Of a DNA stretch of 64,000 nt, positions 1 to 10,575 are shown in pieces. The stretch comes from Rhipicephalus microplus (lineage: Eukaryota; Arthropoda; Arachnida; Ixodida; Ixodidae). A model generated the notes under the pieces. The model did no database searches, was not told the origin of the DNA, and saw nothing but the letters and a program-made list of their open reading frames with translations. A program made the translations under genes and the position numbers. The stretch is taken from positions 8,411,001 to 8,475,000 of the forward strand of contig NW_027464589.1 in assembly GCF_043290135.1 (NCBI RefSeq). Direction: 5' to 3'. Numbering within the stretch: position 1 is the stretch's first letter; the number at the start of each line of letters is the position of its first letter.

Positions 1-3000
1 AATGGATGTCACTGTTGGCTCATGATGCCTCACAAATCACATACCGAAATATTTTTTTGAATATGCCGATTACAAGCGGAGTTCGAGGAATTTGCTGAAT
101 ACTTCAAGCGCTTTCTCTTTTCGTAAAAGCGAGTGCACTGAAGGCAACTTGGGTAGGGACACAAGGGGGCAAAAAGATGCACCCTTTTGTCAGCGCACGT
201 CATGACCTTGAGCACTTTCCTTTTTTTTTCTTAGAATGCATGGCTACTTTCAGGGTGAGCACAAGCGCTGGCACATGGCAGCAGTTGCAGTGGCCACAGT
301 ATTTACATAGCCTATGATGCTCAAATCAGTCAATGGCTGTGGACTCGGGTATGACACAGTAATCCAGGTATAAGGCATCACCTGTAGAGAGACGGCGGAG
401 CAATTGCTGGCCGACTTTGAAAATTAATTGTGAATTTTAGACTGCATGCTGCACTCTAATGTTCGCCTCATGTGCTTACGGGAGCTGCGACTACCAATCA
501 GCAGCGTTTTCTGACAATGCTAAAAAAGAAAGTGTTGCAGGGCCCCTTTAAGGACTTACCCGCTGACCTTTCATTCTTGATTTAGTTACATGACAACACG
601 TCTATCACCTATTGCAGTATTAATTTATGGGCTAGTTTTTCTTTCTCTTTTTTTGATGATCATTTCATTTCTCAAATGACCTTAACTTGATGTTCAGGTA
701 GAGTGCAACTCGGCAGAACTCACTCATTGTACGATTAACAATACCATTATTTCAGCTGCCCCTTTATACAAATAAATATCTTTGTGTTTACCTTTCATCA
801 GATTTATCCTATACTACGGCGTGTAGCAGCTATCTCAGCAAAAGCCCAATCTGCAGGTTACCTCCATGGAAACTTGTGCAATGCATCTTCTAATGTATAT
901 GTATTATCATAACTTATCTTTACCCACATTTAGAGTAAGCTTCATCTAGATGGTCACCATAACGAGATTATCTAGTCCATATGTTGGAAGCCATTACAAA
1001 TAGGGCAGGCAGATTCACCTACAATAAAACATGACACCATAGAGTTTCCTAAATATACACTAGAGAGAACTCTGGCGATAGTGTCTATGGCAACCACCAT
1101 GCATGGCAAATCAGCAAACAAGGAATGGTGCGTAGTACACGGATTCGTCCAATCTTCATACATCTGGATTTGTGTGTATTCGTGTGGCTTGGAGCTGTTT
1201 TCTCACAAAACGAAAATCGGCAAATATTCAGTGATGGCACTTCACCACGTTATTCTTCTAGGCTTACCATTTCAAATCAGGTCATGAAGTTCAAAAAAGT
1301 TTCTTTTCTTTGAAACAAAACCAAAAACCGCAATAAATGAAGCCACAAGTGGGGTTCGCCACCCGCAAGTACGAAGAGTAGGCAAATCTGTGTACTACCC
1401 ATCATTCCCAGGGTCGCTGAACGATCACTGTGCCAAAGTCCCCTCTAGTTAATTTTAGTAAACCATGCATGACATGGCCCAGCCACATCACTGCTCTTAT
1501 GTGTCTCTTTCACTGGTAGAGTATTGTGATGAATTTTAGTACTGCTTTATTCTCCTGTGTACACGTCTTGGCACATTCACAGCACAATTAGTTTCATGTG
1601 CACTCATGGTTACACGCAGGCATTTAAGTTGTCATTACAACCTAGGCACTTGCATATTCGAATCAGTCTTTTGTATCACATTGCATCTAACTGTAATTAT
1701 AAAATTTTTAGTAGACTTTCAGTGATAATCTGATTCGTTACATGTTGGTATTGTGTAACATTATTGCCCCTTGCCATTTGTAGTTTTTGTTTTACTGTTT
1801 TTTCCTTGTATTTTTTATCTGTCTTTCAGTTACTGATGTCCTCCTATCGGCGTGTAAGGTATTTTGAATGAATAAATCAACTGGCTCTTGGTCTTCTCAC
1901 ATTGAGGGCTACCCTCACCAGCCTATGATAATTACATTCTACCTTGCCCCTAACTTCTCTCATGTGCATTGCCTGGGTCCCAGGATTATATAAAATCTAA
2001 CACTCTGTTTCTCTGTGAGGACTTTCCATATCCTCTTCCTGTTTATTTAATTTCAGAAAAAGGTGTTCATTATGTGGAGTTCATTTCATTCTTCTAACAT
2101 GTGTATTATTTAAGGGTGTGTGAATATTCATGTTTAGAATTATAATTGAGTGCTTTGGTTCAACTTTCAAATACAGGAAAATATCTAAAGTGTCTAAACA
2201 CAGCCTAATTGCGCAACTCTGTTAGGGTGGTGTCCAAAAAACTAATGCGAAAGTCATTACAGTAGGCTTTAAAACTCTCACTGATACCCTGGTTTTAAAG
2301 CCAGCACATATTTCCCTTGAGATTATGCCATTCCTGCATGTCGTGGCTCCAGCAAAAAAAGGCAGGGAATGTAATGGAAGACTGTTGTATTGCAAGCAAA
2401 AAAAAAGTCAGATCAAGTCAAGAAACTAAAAATTACTGCACTGAGCTTGTGAACAAAAGAAAGGTTTGAAATACTGGAAAGAGTTTTGAACTGCACTTTA
2501 TACAGGTATTACAAAAATTGCTTTCTGATACGTTCTCATCTACTGAGGTGGCCAGCGACCGCAGGTTTTTTGGCTGCTGGAAAAATCATGAGATCACGAC
2601 GAGAGCCTGAAGACTTGTAATGAGGCATGACTTTTGTTTCTTCATGACAATGTGTTCGACTGCAGTTTCTCACCATGCTGTGTGCTCGAGGACATGAGCA
2701 AATTTGATTTTCTTAGTTATTTCTTTTAATTGTCAATAAAACCTTTAGTATTCTATTTGATATTTTTCGCCCCTATATGGCACTACTTGATCCAAGATAA
2801 AGTTCTAGTTTCAACCCTAAAGTTAATATTGTAGCTCATCATCTCACCTTTCTGTTTCCTACCTTCACACTGAAGTGTTTCATGACTATGGTGCACTGAG
2901 TATAGTTCTCTTGCATTGCATATTCAATATACTTGCCTATTACTGCTTCTTCACAGTAAAGGGCAAACAGAGGAGCGAACGCCTGCACCACTTTAAGTTT

Positions 3001-4045
3001 ATATCTTATTTAGCTAGATGACTAGGATTGCTGGCCCTTCACAGACAATATTCAATTCTTGAATGTTTCCGGCAATGTTTTTGTGAACTAGAAGCCCTAT
3101 GCCGCACTCTTTTATCGAAAAGCCCTCTGTAGCAGTGTGCCCATTAGTGCTGTATGTGCCTTTCCAGTTCTAATATCTCTAAGGTCAATTATATTCCACT
3201 CGAAGTTTTCCAAATCTTGAAATAACTCTGCTAATCTAACTGCACTTGAGATGGTCTTTGTGTTCAACATTGTGCAGGACAGATAACCACAGGTCAGTTA
3301 GAGCTATAGTATAGGTACCAAGGGATGAATGCCATAGGCAAGGATGGCAGCGGGTTGATAAAGTCACAAAATATGAAAGTTCACTTACATAAAGTGAAAC
3401 CAGATCCCACAGAATAGGGTTAGTTGCATATTATTGGCAGAAGCCTTTGACCTAGCGTGCACATAAAATAATAACTCAAAAATTATGAATGGTGATGATT
3501 TGCTGGTATCTAAAGCTAATATGGAGGGATACAACAGGATGTATGAATTGTGTTAAAAAAAATGCCAGGTCTGCACAGAAGACGGAGCACAGTCACAGCA
3601 AGAACTAGAAGAGCGGCCTTTCAGAGCCTTTTAAAACGCTCATTGGGTAACTACTGCAAGCAAAGATGCATGATACCCACTAGGATACTAATAATAAAAT
3701 TTCTTGGGTAGTAAGTCGACATTCACTATGCTATTTTTCGTCATTTTTCTGAGAAGCGTGTATCTGCTAAACACTTGCAAAGAATTTTGAGCCAATTGTT
3801 CATGCAGTGGCTGAGTATGATGAGGAATAATAGCTGAAGTGGGTCTGTGCCACAGTTAATAGGGGAACAAGAACAAACTTTTGTAATTGGTTGTAGTATT
3901 GGATGACCCCCTCGTTACACTATTCGCATTGTGCGGCGACTGGTTGTTCTTTTGCTGTTTTAAAACGCTTTGTAAGTCGTATTAACGGGATTGCTTTTCC
4001 GACATTAAGCCTTCCTAAGGCAAGTTTGCCAACAAGTCCTAAGCA
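1..4045. other. AT-rich spacer without recognisable genes
   Basis: I find no open frame with a recognisable domain on either strand; the longest frames are under about 75 codons, have no family resemblance and lie in AT-rich sequence. No tRNA or rRNA fold and no long direct or inverted repeat was noticed. It could be intergenic DNA or a large intron; exons shorter than about 60 codons of an unfamiliar gene could be missed. Confidence 0.6.
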
Positions 4046-4046
4046 C

Positions 4047-4135
4047 CGGTGTGGCTCAGTGGTGGAATACTGGGCTGGCACCCAGCGGACCCAGGTTCGA
4101 GCCCTACTGTGTCACTGGTGGTAGGTTTAATTTCG
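4047..4135 (+). repeat. tRNA-derived SINE head (degenerate)
   Basis: The segment has a tRNA-like order: an A-box-like GTGGCTCAGTGG near 4,054, an anticodon-stem-like GGCTGGCACCCAGC, then a B-box-like GGTTCGAGCCC near 4,093-4,103. These are the internal RNA polymerase III promoter boxes that define tRNA-derived SINEs. Similar but more decayed heads occur at about 5,676 and 7,457, so this is a dispersed family rather than a functional tRNA gene. Acceptor-stem pairing is not convincing. Parent tRNA is uncertain; tRNA-Gly is suggested by the 5,676 copy. Confidence 0.65.
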
Positions 4136-5675
4136 AGCGATGTGGTTAAGGACACCGATGGCAGTGGCGGACAACTGCACGTGACCCGAGTTGTGATGAC
4201 ATAACAGCTTTTGCTGTAAAAAGTATTGAACTTTTCTGATAGCTCGCCAACTACCAGAAGGAGCGGGCTGCAGCTACTAATTCCACATAGTGGCAGGTTT
4301 CAACCAGAACTGTCATTAGCCCTGTTTCACTCTGACCTTTGGTTTCCACGCTACAGCCGCTAAAGTGAGCACATGGACTAGATTTTCTTTGAATTAGTGC
4401 CGAAATGGCAAAGAGCTGGAAGAATGATGTGTGTGTGTGTGAAGTACAGCTAAAATTTGGGAAAACGTTCACATAAAGATTTAATTGCTTCATGAAGCAT
4501 ACGGGGAGCATTATAGAAGTTGTACTCAGTGCTATGAGTAGTTCAAGCATTCTGATAATGACATAATGTAGATCGATAACGATGTCAAGCCTGGACGACA
4601 TTGTACATAAGCAGATAATAACCACGTTAAGAGTTTGTGCAGTGATTTGAGGATATCTCTATTGACTGTTGGAGAAATTGCTGACGAAGTGGGTGTTAGA
4701 ATAGGTTAATGTCATGAAATTTCACTTTATTTTCTTTATTCCAAACATAAACTACATTGACAGATGCCATTTCCAAACAATACAGAAGGTCCTGGACAAT
4801 ACAAGAAGATACTTCCAGGCCATTAGTGCGTTCCAGGAAGCTTACCAAAAATGGAAGAAATGATTGCGACACTGTATTGCCAGTAGAGGGGAGTAGTCTG
4901 AGGGAAGCAATGCTTCAAATGTACCACAAGCAGTGAAAGTGTGAAAAACATTATTTTTTTAACACATTTCGTAGATGTATGCAACTTGTGGGAGTCGTTT
5001 CAAGTTTCATGAGTGCTCGTACACATGTGGGGATAAACAAAATGGCAGCTACCTCGGGTCAGAAAAACGAGTTGAAATTTCCCAATTTTCTGACGCACTT
5101 GTTTCAGAAAAATGTGACTGTGGCAAGAAGTTACAAGGGTGTGGCAAAATATGTGGTACTTGAAATAATACATATGTTAATCTTGATAATTATGCTCCTT
5201 AGATGATTGGAACCAAGCCACCCAGGGGAATTGGCCAAGACTCGGGCAGATGATTTGATCTTGAGTACCTGGATTCATACTAGAAATTATGGCATCTGGT
5301 AGAATGAACAGTTATTCTTAATTATTAAGTTGTCCACTTTTATTAGTCATCAAGAAACAGAAAAACGCATGCAATAAATCTGTGTTTTGCAACGTAAGAA
5401 ATACGTTCTACTTAATGATTTTAAGGAGAAGCGAGGTACAATACACACTGAAGAGGCATTATATGCACTTTGTTGATGCTCTAGCTGATGACAAAATTAT
5501 GGCTGAGCCATTTCTAATGGTTGGGCAGCCTTAATCACCCACTTGTTAAGTAACTTGCCATGTATGGCACCTTGTTGTCTTATTCCTCTAGCACACTATA
5601 TAACCTGTGTTGATGTGGTTCCTTACCTTATACGACACCTGATTTGGATATTTTTGAAAAGTAGCTTCAAGCACA
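4136..5675. other. Non-coding spacer
   Basis: Nothing recognised as coding. A short motif near 5,215-5,240 containing TTGGCCAAG resembles the core of the SINE-like insertion at 52,189-52,341 and may be a decayed copy of it. Confidence 0.5.
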
Positions 5676-5745
5676 AGCATGGCCCTGTAGTAAAACACTT
5701 GACTGCCACGTAGATTGCCCAGATTAAAATCCCACACAATCTTAA
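5676..5745 (+). repeat. Decayed tRNA-Gly-like SINE head
   Basis: The stretch CATGGCCCTGTAGTAAAACA followed by CTTGACTGCCACGTAG matches the same head seen near 7,457. CTGCCACG is what the anticodon arm of tRNA-Gly(GCC) looks like, suggesting a glycine tRNA origin. The B box (AGATTAAAATCCC) is badly eroded, so the copy is old and unlikely to be transcribed by polymerase III. Confidence 0.5.
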
Positions 5746-7456
5746 ACATTTCTTTCCTTATTGTGCATGCCAGCGGTAGACAGCTATGCAAAAACTATCA
5801 GCTGTTATCATACTCTCATAACTTTTCCTTTAAAATCATGAGCAATTTATAAAGCATGAAATTCAAGTGATCGACGTAGGGATGTTTCCACAGAAATGTG
5901 TATATTCCTGTCAAAGAGTGCCAGTATGGGATTCCCAAATGATAGCAGCACAATAGCATGCCAAGTTGCCGCATTACTTCATGGTTAATTTTTTAAAGGA
6001 TGTAATATGAATCTTGTAAACACTTTTGATAGCTTTGTGCTTTGTTTTCTTCATTTGTTGTCAATAGTACCATTATTAATGCAATATTGGAAGTGCTAGT
6101 TGCATTCCCTCCTCACAAATTTGTAACTTGTTAGGTAGAAGCTTTCGAGGGTTTTGATTGTTTGTTATGAGTACTGTCAACTATCAAAAATATGCACAGT
6201 TGTGATTGTTGCTACCCTGTTATATAAATCCATGACTTGAAACAATGCACAAAGCAAGGTAGTGCTAAGAAGTCGGAGCTCATTAGCATAAAGTGCCCTC
6301 CTTCGTGGAGCATATTAGGCCGACCCAAACGAGAGGGATGATACTGCAGGTGACAAGAAAAGACATTGATGCCAGTACAAGATCTGATGCACTCTACATC
6401 TAAATGAAGTGCATACACATGCAGCGAGTGCTTTGATAAATCTTGTGCTACATTATTTCAAGTGTTCTGAAATGGGAATTGTGGTTCACTATGCATATAC
6501 TATGATTTGTGAGGATGGTGATTTGGGCTAGTTGGCATGGTAGCATGACAATTGATGGTAGTGCAAACAAAGGACATCAACAAAAGAAGCCACATTCAAG
6601 ACATCACAGTGCTATGCGTTGTCTTAAATATGCCTTCTATTACTGATGTCTTTTGTCTGCAATGATGAGAAAACACTAACAATGAACAGGCTAGTGTAGT
6701 GAAAGATATAGCAATGTATATAACAAGGCTGTTGTTTCCTTCTACTAACTGTTAAAGCCAACACTGTATCAATTGTAAGAGTACAATAAAATGAAATTGT
6801 TTTTCGTTGACTGGAGCTCTTTCGAAAGTTAAAAAAATAATCAAGAACTGCACATGAGAAATAGAGGTGGTTAAACACGAAGAAAAAAAAAATGCAGAAA
6901 GGAACTCGGGAAGGAAAATTAAGATTTCACACATTGTGGCAATCTATTTCATGCAAAGTAGTCCATAATGATGATGCCTATGATACAATATTTGGCATTG
7001 AGCCAAGTGTCATTGCATGAATGAATGTGTTTTGATAAATCTAGCAGTTTCGTGCTCATCAAGGACTTACCAAAAACGTTAACTACACAGGAGTTCCGAG
7101 GGTAACTTATGGTCTGACACATCGGCACTAATCTTACAGCACAGCTGCCAGTTTCATCACAACAAAGTGCATGCTATGGTACGACAATGTGAAGATTGTT
7201 CATTAGCATATTCCTACGTGGTCGAGCAACACTTGAATGTAGCTTACCGAGTCATATGAAATGTTTATTATGACTTGCAAAAGTGGAGGCCACCCCGGAA
7301 CCACAATTGGCATTAACCCAACATGACAGCTGTATTTTAAGTACACATATGTCAAGTTTACTACCTTTTGATCAGACTACAGTGCCGGCCCTACAGCCAT
7401 AGTTAACATTACACTGATATGATGCCTGCATAGAACCTTTTTTCAAAATCCGTCTC

Positions 7457-7680
7457 AAGACATGCCGTGGCTCTGTGGTAAAATACTTGACTGCTGTGCA
7501 GAATACCGGATTTTGATTCCTGCTAGTAGCCCAATTGTCATTCTTTGTATTATTTTGGTCAATGCTGCCAAAGCCAGATTTTATTTAAATTGCTCAAATT
7601 TAACTTTCCAATATTTATAAACTGTCATCACGTGCAACGCAAACCACAGTGTACCGGCTTATGCTGCCTGTGACTGGAAA
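7457..7680 (+). repeat. Decayed tRNA-derived SINE with body
   Basis: Begins with a CATGCCGTGGCTCTGTGG A-box region, then AATACTTGACTGC and an eroded B box (GGATTTTGATTCC). It continues into an AT-rich body (about 7,540-7,680) that lacks coding potential. Head and spacing parallel the copies at 4,047 and 5,676. No target-site duplication could be made out, as expected for an old copy. Confidence 0.5.
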
Positions 7681-7689
7681 AAAGGGTTT

Positions 7690-8930
7690 CATGACGTACA
7701 TAACAGGACACTCATTGTATACATGTCATAACCAGACAGTCATGTTCGTCATATTGTCATTCCCCGCTGTGCCTTTTTCAGTTGTACCAAGTTAAGGAGG
7801 TGAGCTCGATAACAGCCAGATGCAGGCCTCTAGATAGATATAAATGCTCAAAGTGCCTTTGTTCCTTAAAGAAGTGCTTTGCTTTTAAAAGGCTTTTTAA
7901 CATAAAAATAAAAGCTGCTCAAGCATGCCACTGACTTACCCAAGGTGAGAAAAAAGCAATCAAACATCTGAGAGACTGGAAGATGCATTGAGTGAGTTAC
8001 TAATAGCACAGGTTTTGTATATGAAGAAATATCTGTTTGTGGCACACTGTTTTGCTTATTGTCAATGATATTTACAGTTTGAAGTGAATAAATATGCACC
8101 ATATGTAAAAAAATAGCCAGTTACAAATGAAAGTATTTATTTTAATTACATCTGCTATTTTCATTAGTGTTAGCTTTCAGCACCTTTCTGCTCTATTTCT
8201 CCCAAGCCGCTCATAAAATCTTCAACATTGTTAGGCATATCACTGGTACAAGATTATTGGTTCCATTGGGCACCCCGTGCTGGACCACCATTATCTAGGT
8301 CTTCCTACTCCAAAAGTGTGTGTGTGTGTATGCCTTCTGTGTGTCTTCATTTTTAGTGCGCTATTACCATTCCACCTGGGTGTACTCCTAGTCAGCAAAA
8401 TTAATGCATAAGTTATGAAGCATCAGAGGCAATAGAAAACAGCCACAATACGGTGTGGCACTTAAGGCAAACAAGCTGGCATATTGTTTCCTTTAAGCTG
8501 CCAAAACTGTTTTATATTAGGACGCTCATTGCTGAAAACCGCTTGCTAAAACCAATGTGTGTATTCCGCAACACCGCGCGATCTTTAAAAGTCTGAGTAA
8601 GAAGGAACATAGAAGGATGTGCTGCATATCGTGAAGCAAATGGCTCAGCTTTGTTGACATACTTTTGGAAGTTTTATTGAAAGTGATGTTATTTTGAATA
8701 TTATAGGATAAATATTTTTGCTTAATCTGCTAATACAGATGCTGAATAATTGCCTTCATGGCTACAGATCGCTTAAAATTTAAAGCTTTCGTTGGAAGGA
8801 GTTTCAGTTCATGCAGTTTGCACTTTAATGCATACATGCAGTAATACACTTTTAGTACAAAACTTCCTGGGGTACAAATTGTTTTTAAAAAAGAATACTT
8901 TGCGCACCTACCATCCTTAATTCACTGGAC
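7690..8930. other. AT-rich non-coding spacer
   Basis: No recognisable gene. Contains a short (GT)n run near 8,317-8,328 only. Confidence 0.5.
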
Positions 8931-8939
8931 AGTCGTTCT

Positions 8940-9900
8940 GTCAGATAGACTCATGGCGAGGAGAATGTCGACCATCCTGTGAAGGATCCTTTGAACAGAG
9001 CTCTTCAAGCGGCTTGCCGCCTCTCTCGCGCTTGTTTTATTGGCTTCACACCAGCGCATACATAAGAAAAGTTCATTCCTAGAGAAGAAAAGAACGCTGA
9101 CCTGGATTATGACGCCGGGCGTTTACTTCAAAAAAAAAAAAAGTTCACAGCAAGAGAGCACAAGCGCGTTACGCAAACGTAGCTTGAACTCACCAGATAA
9201 ATGCAAGTTTCTGCAGATCGCGCGGGCACTCGCATGCGGTTGCTTGTAGTTGACGAGCACGTACGCGAAACCCAAGTGCTCACGACAAGGCAGAAGTTTG
9301 CGTGCAGAAGGCGCCCACAACACAGTATTTCTTTTTCATTTTCCTTTTTCCTACAATACTTCCACTTCGTGATGTGCGGTACCTCGTCGTTCCTCGATGG
9401 CTTCCAAACGTGCTTAGACATCTCGACGGACGGGCAGGGCAGATCATAAGCCCTAATGTTCGGTGGTACAGTACCTTAGTAGCATCACAGTCAAACTAAA
9501 CTTGCAACTCTTTCCGAGCTGCTCCTACCAGAAACAAAGGTGCACGGAGCGTCGTGTTTTCCCATATTGGCTTCCTTGAAGTGGCGACAACCCGCAGGCG
9601 CCGAACATGCCGCACGTAAAAATGCGCAGTCGGCGCGCACCACAAAGGAAGTTCCTCCATGGCGCGCACTGAGTTGTTTTTTCCTCCATGTTTGGCCGGC
9701 GTGTTTCGCGGGCGCAACAGGGCGACGGCGCAACCTGGAAACGAGAGTACGGCGCAGAGGCCGTTGCTAGGCGCACGTCGTGGCGGCGTCCCTGCGAGAG
9801 TGTGACCAATAGCGCGCCGCTGCGGTTGCCATGCGTTGAACCTACTGCAGATTACAAATGCGCCACCCGGTAGCGAATGTTGACTGAGGCACCGCACGCG
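8940..9900 (-). promoter_or_regulatory. CpG-rich, promoter-like segment with candidate 5' exon
   Basis: Base composition changes sharply from AT-rich to CpG-rich, especially at 9,500-9,900. On the minus strand an ATG near 9,421 opens a frame beginning MSKHVWKPSRND. A second frame reads through to a sequence resembling a splice donor (CTG then GTGAGT) near 9,195. I do not recognise either protein. The pattern would fit a promoter and first exon of a host gene running toward lower coordinates, but no downstream exon was identified, so this is a weak inference. Confidence 0.25.
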
Positions 9901-10110
9901 GAGTCTCCCGAGAGGTTTTGCGCGCTTGCGTTGGGAGCGGGCAGATACCCTCCGGGACAGCTGACGGTGAGCCGCGCAATCTTTTCCGTCCGTCGACTCC
10001 CGTCGCTCGGGGCAACGTTACCAGATTCTTCTTTCAGTTTGCAAACTGCGCCGCCGCAGGTGTCACCCTTCTATGTAGCTCCACGAGAGGGCGCGCTCGT
10101 CGTCGGGGGA

Positions 10111-10232
10111 TTAAAATTAGTTATATAAACATGCAAGGCGGCCGCAAGCAGGAAAAATGGATGGAGATACAAACCCAACTCGAGAAAGAAGAAATTGACG
10201 TGTACGCCCTGACAGAAACCCACCTGAGAGAT
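10111..10232 (+). pseudogene. ORF2 endonuclease, N-terminal piece of copy C
   Basis: Encodes about 38 residues with the endonuclease strand containing INMQGG and the catalytic-Glu motif TETHLRD, typical of exonuclease-endonuclease-phosphatase domains of APE-type LINEs. It stops at the insertion of element D. The sequence upstream of about 10,110 has no match to the B3 or A5 ORF2 start, so the truncation point lies there. Confidence 0.8.
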
Positions 10233-10257
10233 TGAATTGAATTGAATTGAATTGAAT
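10233..10257 (-). repeat. Pentanucleotide 3' tail of element D
   Basis: Five TGAAT units on the plus strand (ATTCA on the element's strand) directly follow an AATAAA-type signal at 10,259-10,264. This is the 3' end of the element and replaces a poly(A) tail. Confidence 0.85.
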
Positions 10258-10575
10258 CTTTATTTTCATGTCTGGTACAACATGAAGGATGGCGGGAGTA
10301 AAAGCTGCACTAAAACAGCTTGACTAGCTCCCGCTACCTAAAAATAAATGGGTCACAAGCAGTGGCATACAAATGAGAACAAAAGCATAATGTACAGAAA
10401 TTCCCATGCTATTGGGAATAAAATAATTACATAATCTGAACGTAAACAGGATACAACAGTTCCTACGAATAGAAGAACAAAACATCAGTAGCTTGAAGAG
10501 GCTGTGTATACATGTGTTGAAAAATACATAAGAGGTCAAACGGATACAAAAGGGTAGATTTCATCATAATACAAT

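Noticed and set aside
4047..4135. Possible functional tRNA gene
   Set aside because: A and B boxes are present but the acceptor stem does not pair and related decayed copies exist nearby, so it is a SINE head.
9496..9897. Several overlapping open frames of 60-130 codons in the CpG-rich stretch
   Set aside because: GC-rich DNA has few stop codons by chance; none shows a domain or codon pattern of a gene.
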